DNA of 64,000 nt from DATEDA01 sp963789885 (GTDB lineage Bacteria > Pseudomonadota > Gammaproteobacteria > Burkholderiales > SG8-39), in the NCBI GenBank assembly GCA_963789885.1, contig CAWBNB010000071.1, positions 124,001-188,000 of the forward strand. Reading direction: 5' to 3'. The notes beneath the pieces are model-generated. The model made no database searches. It was not told where the DNA came from and saw only the letters and a list, made by a program, of their open reading frames with translations. Below, one piece after another: positions 27,709 to 37,305 of the stretch (position 1 is the stretch's first letter; each line of letters starts with the position of its first letter). The position numbers and the translations under genes were made by a program.

Positions 27709-28245
27709 ATGGAGCAGTTTCACGGCACCACCATCCTCTCCGTCCGCCGCGGCGCCGCCGTCGCGCTCGGCGGCGACGGCCAGGTGACGCTCGGCAACAT
27801 CGTCATCAAGGCCGGCGCGCGCAAGGTGCGGCGGCTGTACCAGGACAAGATCCTCGCCGGGTTCGCCGGCGGCACCGCCGACGCGTTCACGCTGTTCGAG
27901 CGCTTCGAAGCGAAGCTCGACAAGCACCAGGGGAACCTCGTGCGTTCGGCGGTCGAGCTCGCGAAGGACTGGCGCACCGACCGGATCCTGCGGCGGCTCG
28001 AGGCGATGCTCGCCATCGCCGACCGCACGAGCTCGCTCGTCATCACCGGCGCGGGCGACGTGCTCGAGCCCGAGCACGGCCTGATCGCGATCGGCTCGGG
28101 CGGCCCCTACGCGCAGGCCGCGGCGCGCGCGCTGCTGGAGTCGACCGAGCTCGACGCGGAGGCGATCGTCCGCCGCAGCCTCGCGATCGCCGCCGAGCTC
28201 TGCATCTACACCAACCAGAACATCGTCGTCGAGACGCTGGAGTGA
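27709..28245 (+). CDS. hslV: ATP-dependent protease peptidase subunit HslV
   Basis: A 178-residue threonine peptidase forming the double-hexamer core of HslUV. The catalytic Thr lies in MEQFHGTTILSVRRG, so a short propeptide must be removed, as in other betaproteobacterial HslV. GDGQVTLGN, LAGFAGGTADAF and IGSGGPYAQAAA are family blocks. ATG 27709 fits the family; ATG 27679 is in frame upstream. hslU follows within 8 nt. Confidence 0.96.
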   Translation: MEQFHGTTILSVRRGAAVALGGDGQVTLGNIVIKAGARKVRRLYQDKILAGFAGGTADAFTLFERFEAKLDKHQGNLVRSAVELAKDWRTDRILRRLEAMLAIADRTSSLVITGAGDVLEPEHGLIAIGSGGPYAQAAARALLESTELDAEAIVRRSLAIAAELCIYTNQNIVVETLE

Positions 28246-28253
28246 CGCGGGCG

Positions 28254-29588
<1,335 letters not shown>

Positions 29589-29632
29589 CGCAGCGCGCGG
29601 CCCCGACAAACCAAAGAGGAGTCCCAGGCGAC

Positions 29633-30091
29633 ATGCGTTCATTCGCGCGGTCATTGGTTTTCGCGATCGCGGCCGCCGCTGCCGCGGGGGCGCAGGCGCA
29701 GGTCACCGCGTCGGGCGCCTGGGCGCGGGCCACGGTTCCGGGCCAGACCGCGGCCGGCGCCTATATGCAGCTCAAGAGCGCTGACGGGGCGACCGTGATC
29801 GGCGCCGAGAGCCCGGCCGCCGGCATCGTCGAGATCCACGAGATGCGGATGGAGGGCAATACCATGCGCATGCGCGGGGTGGAGAGGCTGGAGTTGCCGC
29901 CCGGACGGGTAGTCGAGTTGAAGCCGGGCGGCTACCACGTGATGCTGATGGACCTGAAGGCGCCGCTCAAGAAGGGCGAAACCCTGCCGATCAAGCTGAA
30001 AGTCCGCGGTAAGTCCGGCGAGACGCAGGACATCGAGGTCAAGGCGGAGGTCCGCGACGTGACAAGCGGGGCGGGCGGGTCCAAGCACTGA
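29633..30091 (+). CDS. Periplasmic copper chaperone PCu(A)C
   Basis: A 152-residue exported protein: signal peptide (SLVFAIAAAAAAGAQAQ), then the cupredoxin-like PCuAC domain with the copper-binding pattern HEMRMEGNTMRMR ... GGYHVMLMDL. These proteins hand Cu(I) to the CuA centre of cytochrome oxidases, often together with Sco. The CuA-containing subunit II at 46219 and Sco at 49480 are possible clients in this genome. AGAGGAG lies 11 nt before ATG. It is separate from the hslVU operon in function although close behind it. Confidence 0.92.
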   Translation: MRSFARSLVFAIAAAAAAGAQAQVTASGAWARATVPGQTAAGAYMQLKSADGATVIGAESPAAGIVEIHEMRMEGNTMRMRGVERLELPPGRVVELKPGGYHVMLMDLKAPLKKGETLPIKLKVRGKSGETQDIEVKAEVRDVTSGAGGSKH

Positions 30092-30105
30092 GCCCTCAGG
30101 CTCAG
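30088..30105. terminator. Hairpin between convergent genes
   Basis: CTGAGCC-CTCA-GGCTCAG spans the end of the copper chaperone gene and the end of the convergent ATPase gene; no T tract on either side. Confidence 0.45.
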
Positions 30106-30935
30106 CGGGTGGGAGCGCATATCGCGATCTCGTCGCGCAGGCAGCGAGGGCAGAGGCAGCTCGTGAAGGCGGCGCTCGGGGCGATCGGAGGGAGATCCGC
30201 GCACCAGCAGTGCTCGACCCCCGCCTTCATCCCACACTCGAACGTTGCGCCGCAGCGTGCACAGGCCTCGCCCGAGAGGGGGCGCAGCCTTGCGTAGGCG
30301 AGCTTCCCGCGCATGGGCCCGGCCGCTCGCTCGAAACGGACCGGGTAGAAGAACCCGGGGCCGTCGTACACGAAGGTGTGGAACTCGCCGTTCTCGCCGC
30401 CCGGGTCGACGCCCGGCGGCAGGCCCGCGAAGAAGCTCGCGTCCAGCTCGCGGCCTGCCCACTCCGGGCCGAGCCTGGCGGTGTCGGCACAGATCGCGAC
30501 GCCGCGATAGCCGGCTTCCACGAACCGCTTAGCGAGCCCACGCGTGTCCTCGTGCCAGAGCGGATACACCGGTTCGAACCCGAGGCGCGCCATGAGGGCG
30601 TCGCGGTAGGACTTGATGTCCTCGAGGAAGAGGTCGCCGAATGCGACGTGGCGCACGCCTTGCGCGCGGAAGGGTTCGAGGGCCGCGGCGAGCCGCGCCT
30701 CGTACACGGTGTTGGGCGGCTCGCGCGGGACGCGAAGCGGGACGAGCGGCACGCCGAGGCTGGCGGCCTGCAGGGCGACGAGCCGCTCGGGCACGCCGTG
30801 CATCACCAGCGTGCCGTCGTCCTCGACGAACGCCGCGAGCAGGGCGCACACGTCCCAGCCCTCCGCGCGCAGGCACTCGAGCGCGAGCACGCTGTCCTTG
30901 CCACCGCTGAACGAGAGGACGACCGGCGTAGCCAA
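30102..30935 (-). CDS. PP-loop ATPase (Dph6/MJ0570-like) fused to a Cys-rich CWC domain
   Basis: A 277-residue protein. The N-terminal ~215 residues are an adenine-nucleotide alpha-hydrolase of the diphthine-ammonia-ligase-like family (PP-loop FSGGKDSVLAL, FGDLFLEDIKSYRD, YPLWHEDT, GENGEFHTFVYDGP). The C-terminal ~60 residues are a cysteine-rich module (CARCGATFECGM, EHCWCADLP, CLCPRCL) matching the small CWC family, probably metal binding. Bacteria lack diphthamide, so the substrate is unknown. TTG 30935 follows AGGAG by a few nt. It is divergent from hsp20. Confidence 0.85.
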   Translation of the reverse strand: MATPVVLSFSGGKDSVLALECLRAEGWDVCALLAAFVEDDGTLVMHGVPERLVALQAASLGVPLVPLRVPREPPNTVYEARLAAALEPFRAQGVRHVAFGDLFLEDIKSYRDALMARLGFEPVYPLWHEDTRGLAKRFVEAGYRGVAICADTARLGPEWAGRELDASFFAGLPPGVDPGGENGEFHTFVYDGPGFFYPVRFERAAGPMRGKLAYARLRPLSGEACARCGATFECGMKAGVEHCWCADLPPIAPSAAFTSCLCPRCLRDEIAICAPTR

Positions 30936-30971
30936 GAAAAGCTCCTGTACCTACGGGCGACACCCCGCCCG

Positions 30972-31018
30972 TTCAAGGGGTCCGGAGCAATCTTACCGCT
31001 TGAAAAATTCCCCTTGAA
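30972..31018. repeat. Long-loop inverted repeat between the ATPase and hsp20 genes
   Basis: TTCAAGGGG (30972-30980) and CCCCTTGAA (31010-31018) are exact complements separated by 29 nt. The right arm overlaps the -35 of the hsp20 sigma-32 promoter, so it may be an operator. Confidence 0.5.
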
Positions 31019-31038
31019 ACCGCAGGGCTACGCCCCAT
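31013..31038 (+). promoter_or_regulatory. Sigma-32 (RpoH) heat-shock promoter for hsp20
   Basis: CTTGAAA (31013-31019), 13-nt spacer, CCCCAT (31033-31038, followed by TT) match the RpoH consensus almost exactly. Predicted start is near 31045, leaving a ~43-nt leader with a small GGGC-GCGA-GCCC hairpin (31052-31063). Confidence 0.85.
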
Positions 31039-31087
31039 TTGTATTCCTACAGGGCGCGAGCCCCGGACCCAATTCGAGGAGTGAGAC

Positions 31088-31516
31088 ATGGCAAACGTGA
31101 CGCGTTACGATCCGTTCGGCGAGTTGTTTGACGATTTCTTCAAGGGCAGCTATTTCGTCCGTCCAGTGACCGGCGAAGGCCGTGTAGCGACGCCGAGCCT
31201 GAAGGTCGATGTGACCGAGCAGAACGGCGCCTTCAAGGTGCTGGCCGAGATCCCCGGCGTGAAGAAGGATGACATCCAGGTGAACGTCGACGGCGATCAG
31301 GTGTCGATCACCGCCGAAGTGAAGCAGGAGAAGGACGTCAAGGAAGGCGAGCGACTCGTACACAGCGAGCGCTACTACGGCAAGGCTTCCCGCGCGTTTC
31401 GTCTCGGCTATGAGATCGACGAGTCGAAGGTGCAGGCGAAGTACAGCGACGGCGTGCTGGAGCTGGTGCTGCCGAAGAAGCAGACCGCGGCAGCGAAGCA
31501 GATCACGATCCAGTAA
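31088..31516 (+). CDS. Hsp20/alpha-crystallin small heat-shock protein
   Basis: A 142-residue cytosolic holdase. The N-terminal arm (RYDPFGELFDDFFKG) is followed by the alpha-crystallin domain (VDVTEQNGAFKVLAEIPGVK ... RAFRLGYEIDESKVQAKYSDGVLEL) and a short C-terminal tail ending KQITIQ with an I-x-I-like anchor. GAGGAGTGAG gives a strong ribosome site. Heat control is indicated by the RpoH promoter upstream, and a good intrinsic terminator follows. Confidence 0.95.
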   Translation: MANVTRYDPFGELFDDFFKGSYFVRPVTGEGRVATPSLKVDVTEQNGAFKVLAEIPGVKKDDIQVNVDGDQVSITAEVKQEKDVKEGERLVHSERYYGKASRAFRLGYEIDESKVQAKYSDGVLELVLPKKQTAAAKQITIQ

Positions 31517-31533
31517 TTCCGGATCGGTCGACG

Positions 31534-31563
31534 AAGGGCGGCTTTCAGGCCGCCCTTTTTCTT
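31534..31563 (+). terminator. Intrinsic terminator of hsp20
   Basis: AAGGGCGGC-TTTCAG-GCCGCCCTT followed by TTTCTTT: 9-bp GC-rich stem with a T tract. It also separates hsp20 from the convergent nirE. Confidence 0.9.
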
Positions 31564-31576
31564 TGGCGGGGCCGCC

Positions 31577-32362
31577 TCAGGCCGCGGCGAGAACCGGCCG
31601 AGGTTGCGCCGCGAGCCAGTCGAGACGCGCGCGGAGCTTCACCACTTCGCCGACGACGATGAGCGCCGGGGGCCGTACGCCGGCAGTCGCGACGCGCTCC
31701 GCCAGGGTGGCGAGCGTCGCGGTCACGACCCGCTGTTGCGCGGTCGTCGCCCGCTCGATCGCCGCCGCGGGCAGGTCCGGGCTGGCCCCGTGCGCGACGA
31801 GTTCGCGGCAGATCTCCGCCAGGCGCGTGATGCCCATGTAAATGACGACGGTCTGCCCCGGGCGCGCGAGGGCGTCCCAGTCGAGGTCCGCCGAGCCGTC
31901 CTTGAGGTGCCCGGTCGCGAACACGACCGCGCGCGCGCAGTCGCGATGCGTCAATGGAATGCCGGCGTAACAGGACGCGCCGCTCGCCGAGGTTACCCCC
32001 GGCACGACCTCGAACGGCACGCCGTGCGCGAAGAGGAACTCGCACTCCTCGCCGCCGCGCCCGAAGATGAACGGGTCGCCGCCCTTGAGCCGCAGCACGC
32101 GTTTCCCGCGTCGGGCAAGCGCGACGAGCAGCGCGTTGATCTCGTCCTGAGACAGTGCATGGCAGCCCTGACGCTTGCCGGCGTAGATCCGCTCGGCGCG
32201 CGGATCGACGAGCGCAAGCACCGCCTCGCTCACCAGGTAGTCGTAGACCACCGCGTCGACGTGGCGCATCAGGCGCGTGGCGCGGACGGTCAGGAGATCC
32301 GGATCGCCCGGACCGGCGCCGACGAGATACACGACGCCGCGCGGCCTGCCGGACACGGCCAT
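31577..32362 (-). CDS. nirE: Uroporphyrinogen-III C-methyltransferase, NirE-type
   Basis: A 261-residue SAM-dependent methyltransferase that makes precorrin-2 from uroporphyrinogen III, the entry to heme d1 and siroheme. Signatures: VYLVGAGPGDPDLLT, RLKGGDPFIFGRGGEE, VVPGVTSASGASCYAGIPLTHR, VVIYMGI. It is divergent from nirS, sharing the 175-bp region with the FNR box, which supports a role in heme d1 synthesis (NirE) rather than siroheme (CysG). ATG 32362 is chosen by family length; ATG 32476 is in frame upstream. Confidence 0.9.
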   Translation of the reverse strand: MAVSGRPRGVVYLVGAGPGDPDLLTVRATRLMRHVDAVVYDYLVSEAVLALVDPRAERIYAGKRQGCHALSQDEINALLVALARRGKRVLRLKGGDPFIFGRGGEECEFLFAHGVPFEVVPGVTSASGASCYAGIPLTHRDCARAVVFATGHLKDGSADLDWDALARPGQTVVIYMGITRLAEICRELVAHGASPDLPAAAIERATTAQQRVVTATLATLAERVATAGVRPPALIVVGEVVKLRARLDWLAAQPRPVLAAA

Positions 32363-32536
32363 GCGCCAGCCGTCGGCCCCGGCATCGCCCCGGGCGTGGC
32401 GCGCGCGGACGAAGCGCTCTTCGAGCGACACCTCGCAGCGATGGCGCTGCCTCGGCTCCCAGCGGTTGCGCGGCATGATCTCGCGCGCTCGTTTGTTGCG
32501 ACCGGGCCACTCTAAGTGGGGACCGACGCCGCGGCT

Positions 32537-32550
32537 TTGACAAGTATCAA
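32537..32550. promoter_or_regulatory. FNR/DNR box, nirS (and perhaps nirE)
   Basis: TTGAC-AAGT-ATCAA. Centre 32543.5; at -41.5 it predicts a nirS start near 32585 with CATCCT (32573-32578) as -10. Confidence 0.85.
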
Positions 32551-32625
32551 AGTCGCCCCCCCTTCGGGCGGGCATCCTCGCACCCGACCGGGGATTTTCG
32601 TGTTCCAGCCGCAAGGAGGCGTTCC

Positions 32626-34362
32626 ATGAGAGGCAGGCTTCGCAGGGCAGGGTGTGCGTCGGCGGTGACCGCCCTCGCGCTTGCAATGAGCACCGCATTC
32701 GCGCAGCCGACCAAACCCGAGCGCGCGCCGGTGAGCGAACCGGAGATCCGCTACCAGGCCGGCGGCTCCACGATGGCCGATGTCGAGATGTACCAGGACA
32801 TCAATCCGAAGGCGCCGCAGATGTCGAAGGCTGAATTCGACAGGGCGCGCCAGATCTATTTCGAGCGCTGCGCCGGCTGTCACGGCGTGCTGCGCAAGGG
32901 CGCGACCGGGAAGCCGCTGACCCCCGACATCACCATCCCGCGCGGCACCGACTACCTGAAGGTGTTCATCAAGTACGGCTCGCCCGCCGGCATGCCGAAC
33001 TGGGGCACCGCCGGCGAGCTCAACGACGCCGAGGTCGACCTGATGGCCCGGTACGTCCAGCAGACGCCACCCCAGCCGCCCGAGTGGGGCATGGCGCAGA
33101 TGAAGCAGACCTGGAAAGTGCTCATCCCGCCGGAAAAGCGGCCGACGAAGAAGATGAACAACTTCAACATCGACAACATCTTCGCGACCACGCTCCGCGA
33201 CACGGGCGAAGTTGCGCTGATCGACGGCGACACGAAGCAGATCATCAACATCATCAAGACCGGCTACGCGGTCCACATCTCGCGCACGTCGGGCTCGGGC
33301 CGCTACGTCTTCACCATCGGCCGCGACGGCCGGCTCAACCTGATCGACCTGTGGATGGAGAAGCCGGACAACGTCGCCGAGATCCGCATCGGGCTGGAGG
33401 CGCGGTCGGTCGAGACCTCGCGCGCGAAGGGCTGGGAGGACAAGTACGCGATCGCCGGTTCTTACTGGCCGCCGCAGTACGTGATCATGAAGGGCGACAC
33501 GCTGGAGCCGCTCAAGATCGCCGGCACCCGCGGGATGACGGTGGGCGACCAGGAGTACCACCCCGAGCCGCGCGTCGCATCGATCGTCGGCAGCCATCTC
33601 AAACCCGAGTTCGTCGTCAGCGTGAAGGAGACGGGCAAGATCCTGCTGGTCGACTACCGCGACATCGCGAACCTCAAGGTCACCGAGATCGAGGCGGCGA
33701 AGTTCCTCCACGACGGCGGCTGGGACGCGAGCAAGCGCTACTTCATGGTCGCGGCGAACCAGTCGAACAAGGTGGCCGTGGTCGACTCGAAAGAGGGCAA
33801 GCTCGTCAAGCTCGTCGACGTCGACAAGATCCCGCACCCCGGGCGCGGCGCGAACTTCGTGCATCCGAAATACGGGCCGGTGTGGGCGACCGGCCACCTC
33901 GGCAGCGAAAAGATCGCGCTCATCGGCACCGACCCGGAGAAGCACAAGGAGAACGCGTGGAAGGTGGTGCAGATGCTCGACGGCCAGGGTGGCGGCAACC
34001 TCTTCATCAAGACCCACCCGAAGTCGAAGAACCTCTGGGCCGACACGCCGCTCAACCCGGATCCGAAGATCGCCCAGTCGATCGCGGTGTTCGACATCAA
34101 CAACCTCGAGAAGGGCGCGACCATCCTGCCGATCGGCGAGTGGGCGGGCGTCGGCGAGGGCGCGAAGCGGATCGTCCAGCCCGAGTACAACAAGGCGGGC
34201 GACGAGGTGTGGTTCGCGGTGTGGAGCGCGAAGAACCAGCAGTCGGCGCTCGTGATCGTGGACGACAAGACGCGCAAACTGAAGACGGTCATCAAGGATC
34301 CGCGCATCGTGACGCCGACCGGGCACTTCAACGTCTACAACACCACGCGTGACGTCTACTGA
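32626..34362 (+). CDS. nirS: Cytochrome cd1 nitrite reductase
   Basis: A 578-residue periplasmic NO-forming nitrite reductase: signal peptide (VTALALAMSTAFAQ), cytochrome c domain with CAGCH (Cys82, Cys85, His86), and the eight-bladed d1 propeller. Active-site histidines are visible in VGSHLKPEF and FLHDGGWDASKRYF. Ribosome site GCAAGGAGG precedes ATG. Product NO must be removed quickly, which makes the unusual heme-copper genes downstream relevant. nirM follows 17 nt later. Confidence 0.98.
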   Translation: MRGRLRRAGCASAVTALALAMSTAFAQPTKPERAPVSEPEIRYQAGGSTMADVEMYQDINPKAPQMSKAEFDRARQIYFERCAGCHGVLRKGATGKPLTPDITIPRGTDYLKVFIKYGSPAGMPNWGTAGELNDAEVDLMARYVQQTPPQPPEWGMAQMKQTWKVLIPPEKRPTKKMNNFNIDNIFATTLRDTGEVALIDGDTKQIINIIKTGYAVHISRTSGSGRYVFTIGRDGRLNLIDLWMEKPDNVAEIRIGLEARSVETSRAKGWEDKYAIAGSYWPPQYVIMKGDTLEPLKIAGTRGMTVGDQEYHPEPRVASIVGSHLKPEFVVSVKETGKILLVDYRDIANLKVTEIEAAKFLHDGGWDASKRYFMVAANQSNKVAVVDSKEGKLVKLVDVDKIPHPGRGANFVHPKYGPVWATGHLGSEKIALIGTDPEKHKENAWKVVQMLDGQGGGNLFIKTHPKSKNLWADTPLNPDPKIAQSIAVFDINNLEKGATILPIGEWAGVGEGAKRIVQPEYNKAGDEVWFAVWSAKNQQSALVIVDDKTRKLKTVIKDPRIVTPTGHFNVYNTTRDVY

Positions 34363-34379
34363 AGGAAAGGGAGCGGACG

Positions 34380-34715
34380 ATGAGAAACGGATTGGCAGTC
34401 GTGGCGGGCGCGGCCGCGTTCGCATTCGCCGGCGCCGCGGCGGCGCAGGCGCTCGACGACAAGAAGGCCGACGAGCTGATGAAGAAGGCGGGCTGCAACG
34501 CCTGCCACACCGTCGACAAGAAGGGCGTCGGACCCGCTTACAAGGACGTCGCGGCGAAGCACAAGGGCCAGGCCGACGCCGCCCAGGCGATGTTCGACAA
34601 GGTCCGCAAGGGCGGCGCCGGCGTGTACGGCCAGGTGCCGATGCCGCCGAACCCGGCGGACAAGATCAGCGACGGGGATCTCAAGCTGCTCGTCGCCTGG
34701 ATCCTGACGAAGTAG
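34380..34715 (+). CDS. nirM: Cytochrome c551/c8-type electron donor
   Basis: A 111-residue exported cytochrome: signal peptide (VAGAAAFAFAGAAAAQA), heme site GCNACHTVDKKGVGPAY and axial Met in VPMPPNP. Cytochromes of this class donate electrons to NirS, and the gene follows nirS directly with its own ribosome site. It is closed by a strong hairpin, so nirS-nirM forms one transcript. Confidence 0.93.
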   Translation: MRNGLAVVAGAAAFAFAGAAAAQALDDKKADELMKKAGCNACHTVDKKGVGPAYKDVAAKHKGQADAAQAMFDKVRKGGAGVYGQVPMPPNPADKISDGDLKLLVAWILTK

Positions 34716-34733
34716 GGGGGCGGCTGTGACTGT

Positions 34734-34760
34734 AGCGGGGCGCGAGGGTTGCGCCCCGCT
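34734..34760 (+). terminator. 10-bp hairpin after nirM
   Basis: AGCGGGGCGC-GAGGGTT-GCGCCCCGCT, followed by CGTCGTTTG; strong stem, weak T tract. It ends just before the FNR box of the next unit. Confidence 0.7.
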
Positions 34761-34766
34761 CGTCGT

Positions 34767-34780
34767 TTGAGGCGGATCAA
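34767..34780 (+). promoter_or_regulatory. FNR/DNR box before nirC
   Basis: TTGAG-GCGG-ATCAA. At -41.5 the start would be 34815, one nt before the nirC ATG; -10 candidate GACCAT (34803-34808). It also overlaps a hairpin GAGGCGG/CCGCCTC. Confidence 0.65.
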
Positions 34781-34815
34781 CCCGCCTCCGGTCCGGGAAG
34801 GCGACCATTCGAATC

Positions 34816-35154
34816 ATGAGCTTCGGAGTCTCCGCCGCGTTGCTATGCCTCGCCGCCGCAGCGGTTGCGCCGGCCGCGCTTGCCGACGTCGCGCCGGACG
34901 CGGCGCGCCGGAGCGAGCTCGTGAATCTCGTCCGCCAGGACTGCGGCTCGTGCCACGGCATGACCCTCAAGGGCGGCCTGGGTCCGGCCTTGACGCGCGA
35001 GAGCCTGCGCGGGAAGCCGGCCGAAAGTCTCGCCGTCACCATCCTCTACGGCCGTCCCGGCACGCCGATGCCGCCCTGGCGCGCGTTCGTCAGCGGCAGC
35101 GAAGCGGAATGGATCGTGCGCCGGCTCCAGGAGGGCACGCTCGATGAGCGCTAG
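34816..35154 (+). CDS. nirC: NirC-like c-type cytochrome
   Basis: A 112-residue exported monoheme cytochrome (signal peptide LLCLAAAAVAPAALA; heme QDCGSCHGMTLKGGLGPAL; Met in GTPMPPW). In other nir clusters NirC helps NirN/NirF mature heme d1 or serves as an electron carrier. Its end overlaps nirF by 11 nt. No ribosome site lies at normal distance, in line with a leaderless transcript predicted from the FNR box. Confidence 0.88.
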   Translation: MSFGVSAALLCLAAAAVAPAALADVAPDAARRSELVNLVRQDCGSCHGMTLKGGLGPALTRESLRGKPAESLAVTILYGRPGTPMPPWRAFVSGSEAEWIVRRLQEGTLDER

Positions 35155-36316
35155 GGTCGTCGCGGTCGCGGGGCTCGTCGTGGTCGGCGCCGTCGCAGCG
35201 CTGGTGGAGGCCGCGCACGCCGAGCTCGGCCTGGTGGTGGAGCGCGCTTCGGGCAGCTTGCAGGTCGTCGACGACGGGAAGCGGGCGGGCGTGGCGCGGA
35301 TCGAGGGGCTGGGCGACCTCTCGCACGCGTCGCTCGTCTACTCGGGCGACGGCCGGTTCGCCTACGTGTTCGGTCGGGACGGCGGGCTCACCAAGGTCGA
35401 GCTCGCTTCGGCGAAAGCCGTCGCCCGCGTGGTGCAGGCGGGGAACTCGATCGGCGGCGCGATCTCGCGCGACGGACGGATCGTCGCGGTCGCGAACTAC
35501 GAACCGGGCGGCGTGAAGCTGTTCGACGCGGAAACGCTCGAGCTCCTGAGCGAGATCCCGGCGACCTACGGCGCCGAGGGGAAGCGCGCGAAGGTGGTCG
35601 GCATCGCGGACGCGCCCGGCGCGAGGTTCGTGTTCAGTCTGTTCGAGGCGGGCGAGATCTGGGTGGCCGACGTCGCCGATCCGCGGCGCCCGCGCGTGCG
35701 CAAGCTCGCGAACGTCGGCCGCGAGCCGTACGACGCGCTCATCACGCCCGATGGCCGGTATTACATCGCCGGGCTCTTCGGGGAGGACGGGCTCGCGCTC
35801 GTCGATCTCGGGAACGTCGAGGCGGGGGCGAAACGCATCCTGGCGGACTACGGCCGCGGGCAGGAGAAGCTGCCCGTCTACAAGATGCCGCATCTACGCG
35901 GCTGGGCAGTCGCCGGTGCGTACGCGTTCCTGCCGGCGATCGGCCGCCACGAGGTGCTCGTCGTCGAGCGCGCGAGCTGGCGCGAAGTCGCGCGCATCCC
36001 CGCGCACGGCCAGCCGGTGTTCGTGATGGCGCGGCCCGACGGCAAGCAGGTGTGGGTCAACTTCGCGTTCCCGCTGAACGACACCGTTCAGGTGATCGAC
36101 GTCGCGCGGCTGGCCGTCGTGCAGACCCTCCAGCCGGGAAAGACCGTGCTGCACATGGAGTTCAACGACGCCGGTGACGAAGTCTGGATTTCCGCGCGCG
36201 ACGACGACCGGGTGGTCGTCTACGATACGGCGACCTTCGCCCGCATCACTGCGCTGCCGGCGAAAAGCCCGAGCGGGATCTTCTTCGCGTGGCGCGCGAA
36301 GAAGATCGGGATGTGA
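35144..36316 (+). CDS. nirF: Heme d1 biosynthesis protein NirF
   Basis: A 390-residue periplasmic beta-propeller related to the d1 domain of NirS (signal peptide AGLVVVGAVAALVEAAHA; blocks SLVYSGDGRFAYVFGRDGG, ITPDGRYYIAGLFGEDG, KMPHLRGWAVAGAYAFLP, HMEFNDAGDEVWIS). NirF is required late in heme d1 assembly and binds the d1 precursor. It is translationally coupled with nirC and lies 4 nt before nirDL. Confidence 0.94.
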   Translation: MSARVVAVAGLVVVGAVAALVEAAHAELGLVVERASGSLQVVDDGKRAGVARIEGLGDLSHASLVYSGDGRFAYVFGRDGGLTKVELASAKAVARVVQAGNSIGGAISRDGRIVAVANYEPGGVKLFDAETLELLSEIPATYGAEGKRAKVVGIADAPGARFVFSLFEAGEIWVADVADPRRPRVRKLANVGREPYDALITPDGRYYIAGLFGEDGLALVDLGNVEAGAKRILADYGRGQEKLPVYKMPHLRGWAVAGAYAFLPAIGRHEVLVVERASWREVARIPAHGQPVFVMARPDGKQVWVNFAFPLNDTVQVIDVARLAVVQTLQPGKTVLHMEFNDAGDEVWISARDDDRVVVYDTATFARITALPAKSPSGIFFAWRAKKIGM

Positions 36317-36320
36317 TCGC

Positions 36321-37305
36321 ATGACCGCGCTCGAGCTCCGGCTCCTCAACGAGTTCCAGCGCGACTTCCCGCTGGTGCCGGAGCCGTACACGGTGCTCGC
36401 CGAGACGCTCGGGGCAAGCGAACGCGAGGTGCTCGATGGACTGGCGCGGCTCCGCACGTCCGGGAGCCGTGAGCCGCGTCGGCGCCGTCTTCCGGCCCGG
36501 CGCGATCGGGGCGTCGACGCTGGCCACGATGGCGGTGCCGCCCGGGCGCCTCGACTGCGTCGCAACGCTCGTGAGCCGGTTCCCCGAAGTCAATCACAAC
36601 TACGAGCGCGAGCACGAATTCAACCTGTGGTTCGTCGCCGCGGCGCAGGACGACGACGCGCTCGAGGCGGTGCTCGACCGCATCGAGTGCGCGACCGGAA
36701 TCCCGGTGCTCGCGCTGCCGCTTGTCGAGGAGTATCACATCGACCTCGGGTTCCGGCTGGATCGCGTCGACGCGCGTTCGCCGCGCCAACCGCGCACGCC
36801 CGAGCGGGCGTCGCTCGACGCCGCCGACCGGCGCCTCGTCGCGGCGCTGGAGGACGGTCTGGAGCTGGTGACTCGGCCTTATGCCGCGCTCGCGGCGCGC
36901 GCGGGTTTCGACGAGCGCGCGGCGATCGAGCGGCTTGCGCAGTGGCAGGCGGAGGGCGTGATCCGCCGGTTCGGGGTCGTGGTGCGGCACCACGAGCTCG
37001 GCTACCGGGCGAACGCGATGACGGTCTGGGACGTGCCGGACGACGTCGCGACGGAGTTCGGGCGCGCGCTCGCGGCGAGCGAGGGCGTGACCCTGGCGTA
37101 TCGGCGCGCGCGGCATCTCCCCGAGTGGCCGTACAACCTCTATTGCATGGTGCATGGCGTCGACCGCCGGTCGGTCGCGGAGCAGCTCGGATCGCTCGCG
37201 CGGAGGCTCGGGCTCGACGCGTTTCCGCGCGCGGTGCTCTTCAGCCGCACCCGCTTCAAGCAGGCCGGTGCGCGGGTGGCTTCGCTCGAGGCGGCCGATG
37301 GATGA
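36321..37305 (+). pseudogene. nirDL: Fused NirD-NirL siroheme decarboxylase, single frameshift
   Basis: ATG 36321 opens TALELRLLNEFQRDFPLVPEP, an AsnC-like siroheme decarboxylase N-terminus. At the GGG of 36462-36464 one extra base moves the frame, and homology continues VSRVGAVFRPGAIGAST, then a second full unit (LDAADRRLVAALEDGLELV, EWPYNLYCMVHG). The product would be a NirD-NirL fusion as in some denitrifiers, decarboxylating siroheme to didecarboxysiroheme with NirG and NirH. Because all neighbours are intact, the extra G is more likely a sequencing error than decay. Confidence 0.88.

Noticed and set aside
30936..31087. CIRCE element or ROSE thermometer before hsp20
   Set aside because: The inverted repeat lacks the TTAGCACTC core of CIRCE, and the predicted leader (~43 nt) is shorter than a ROSE element.
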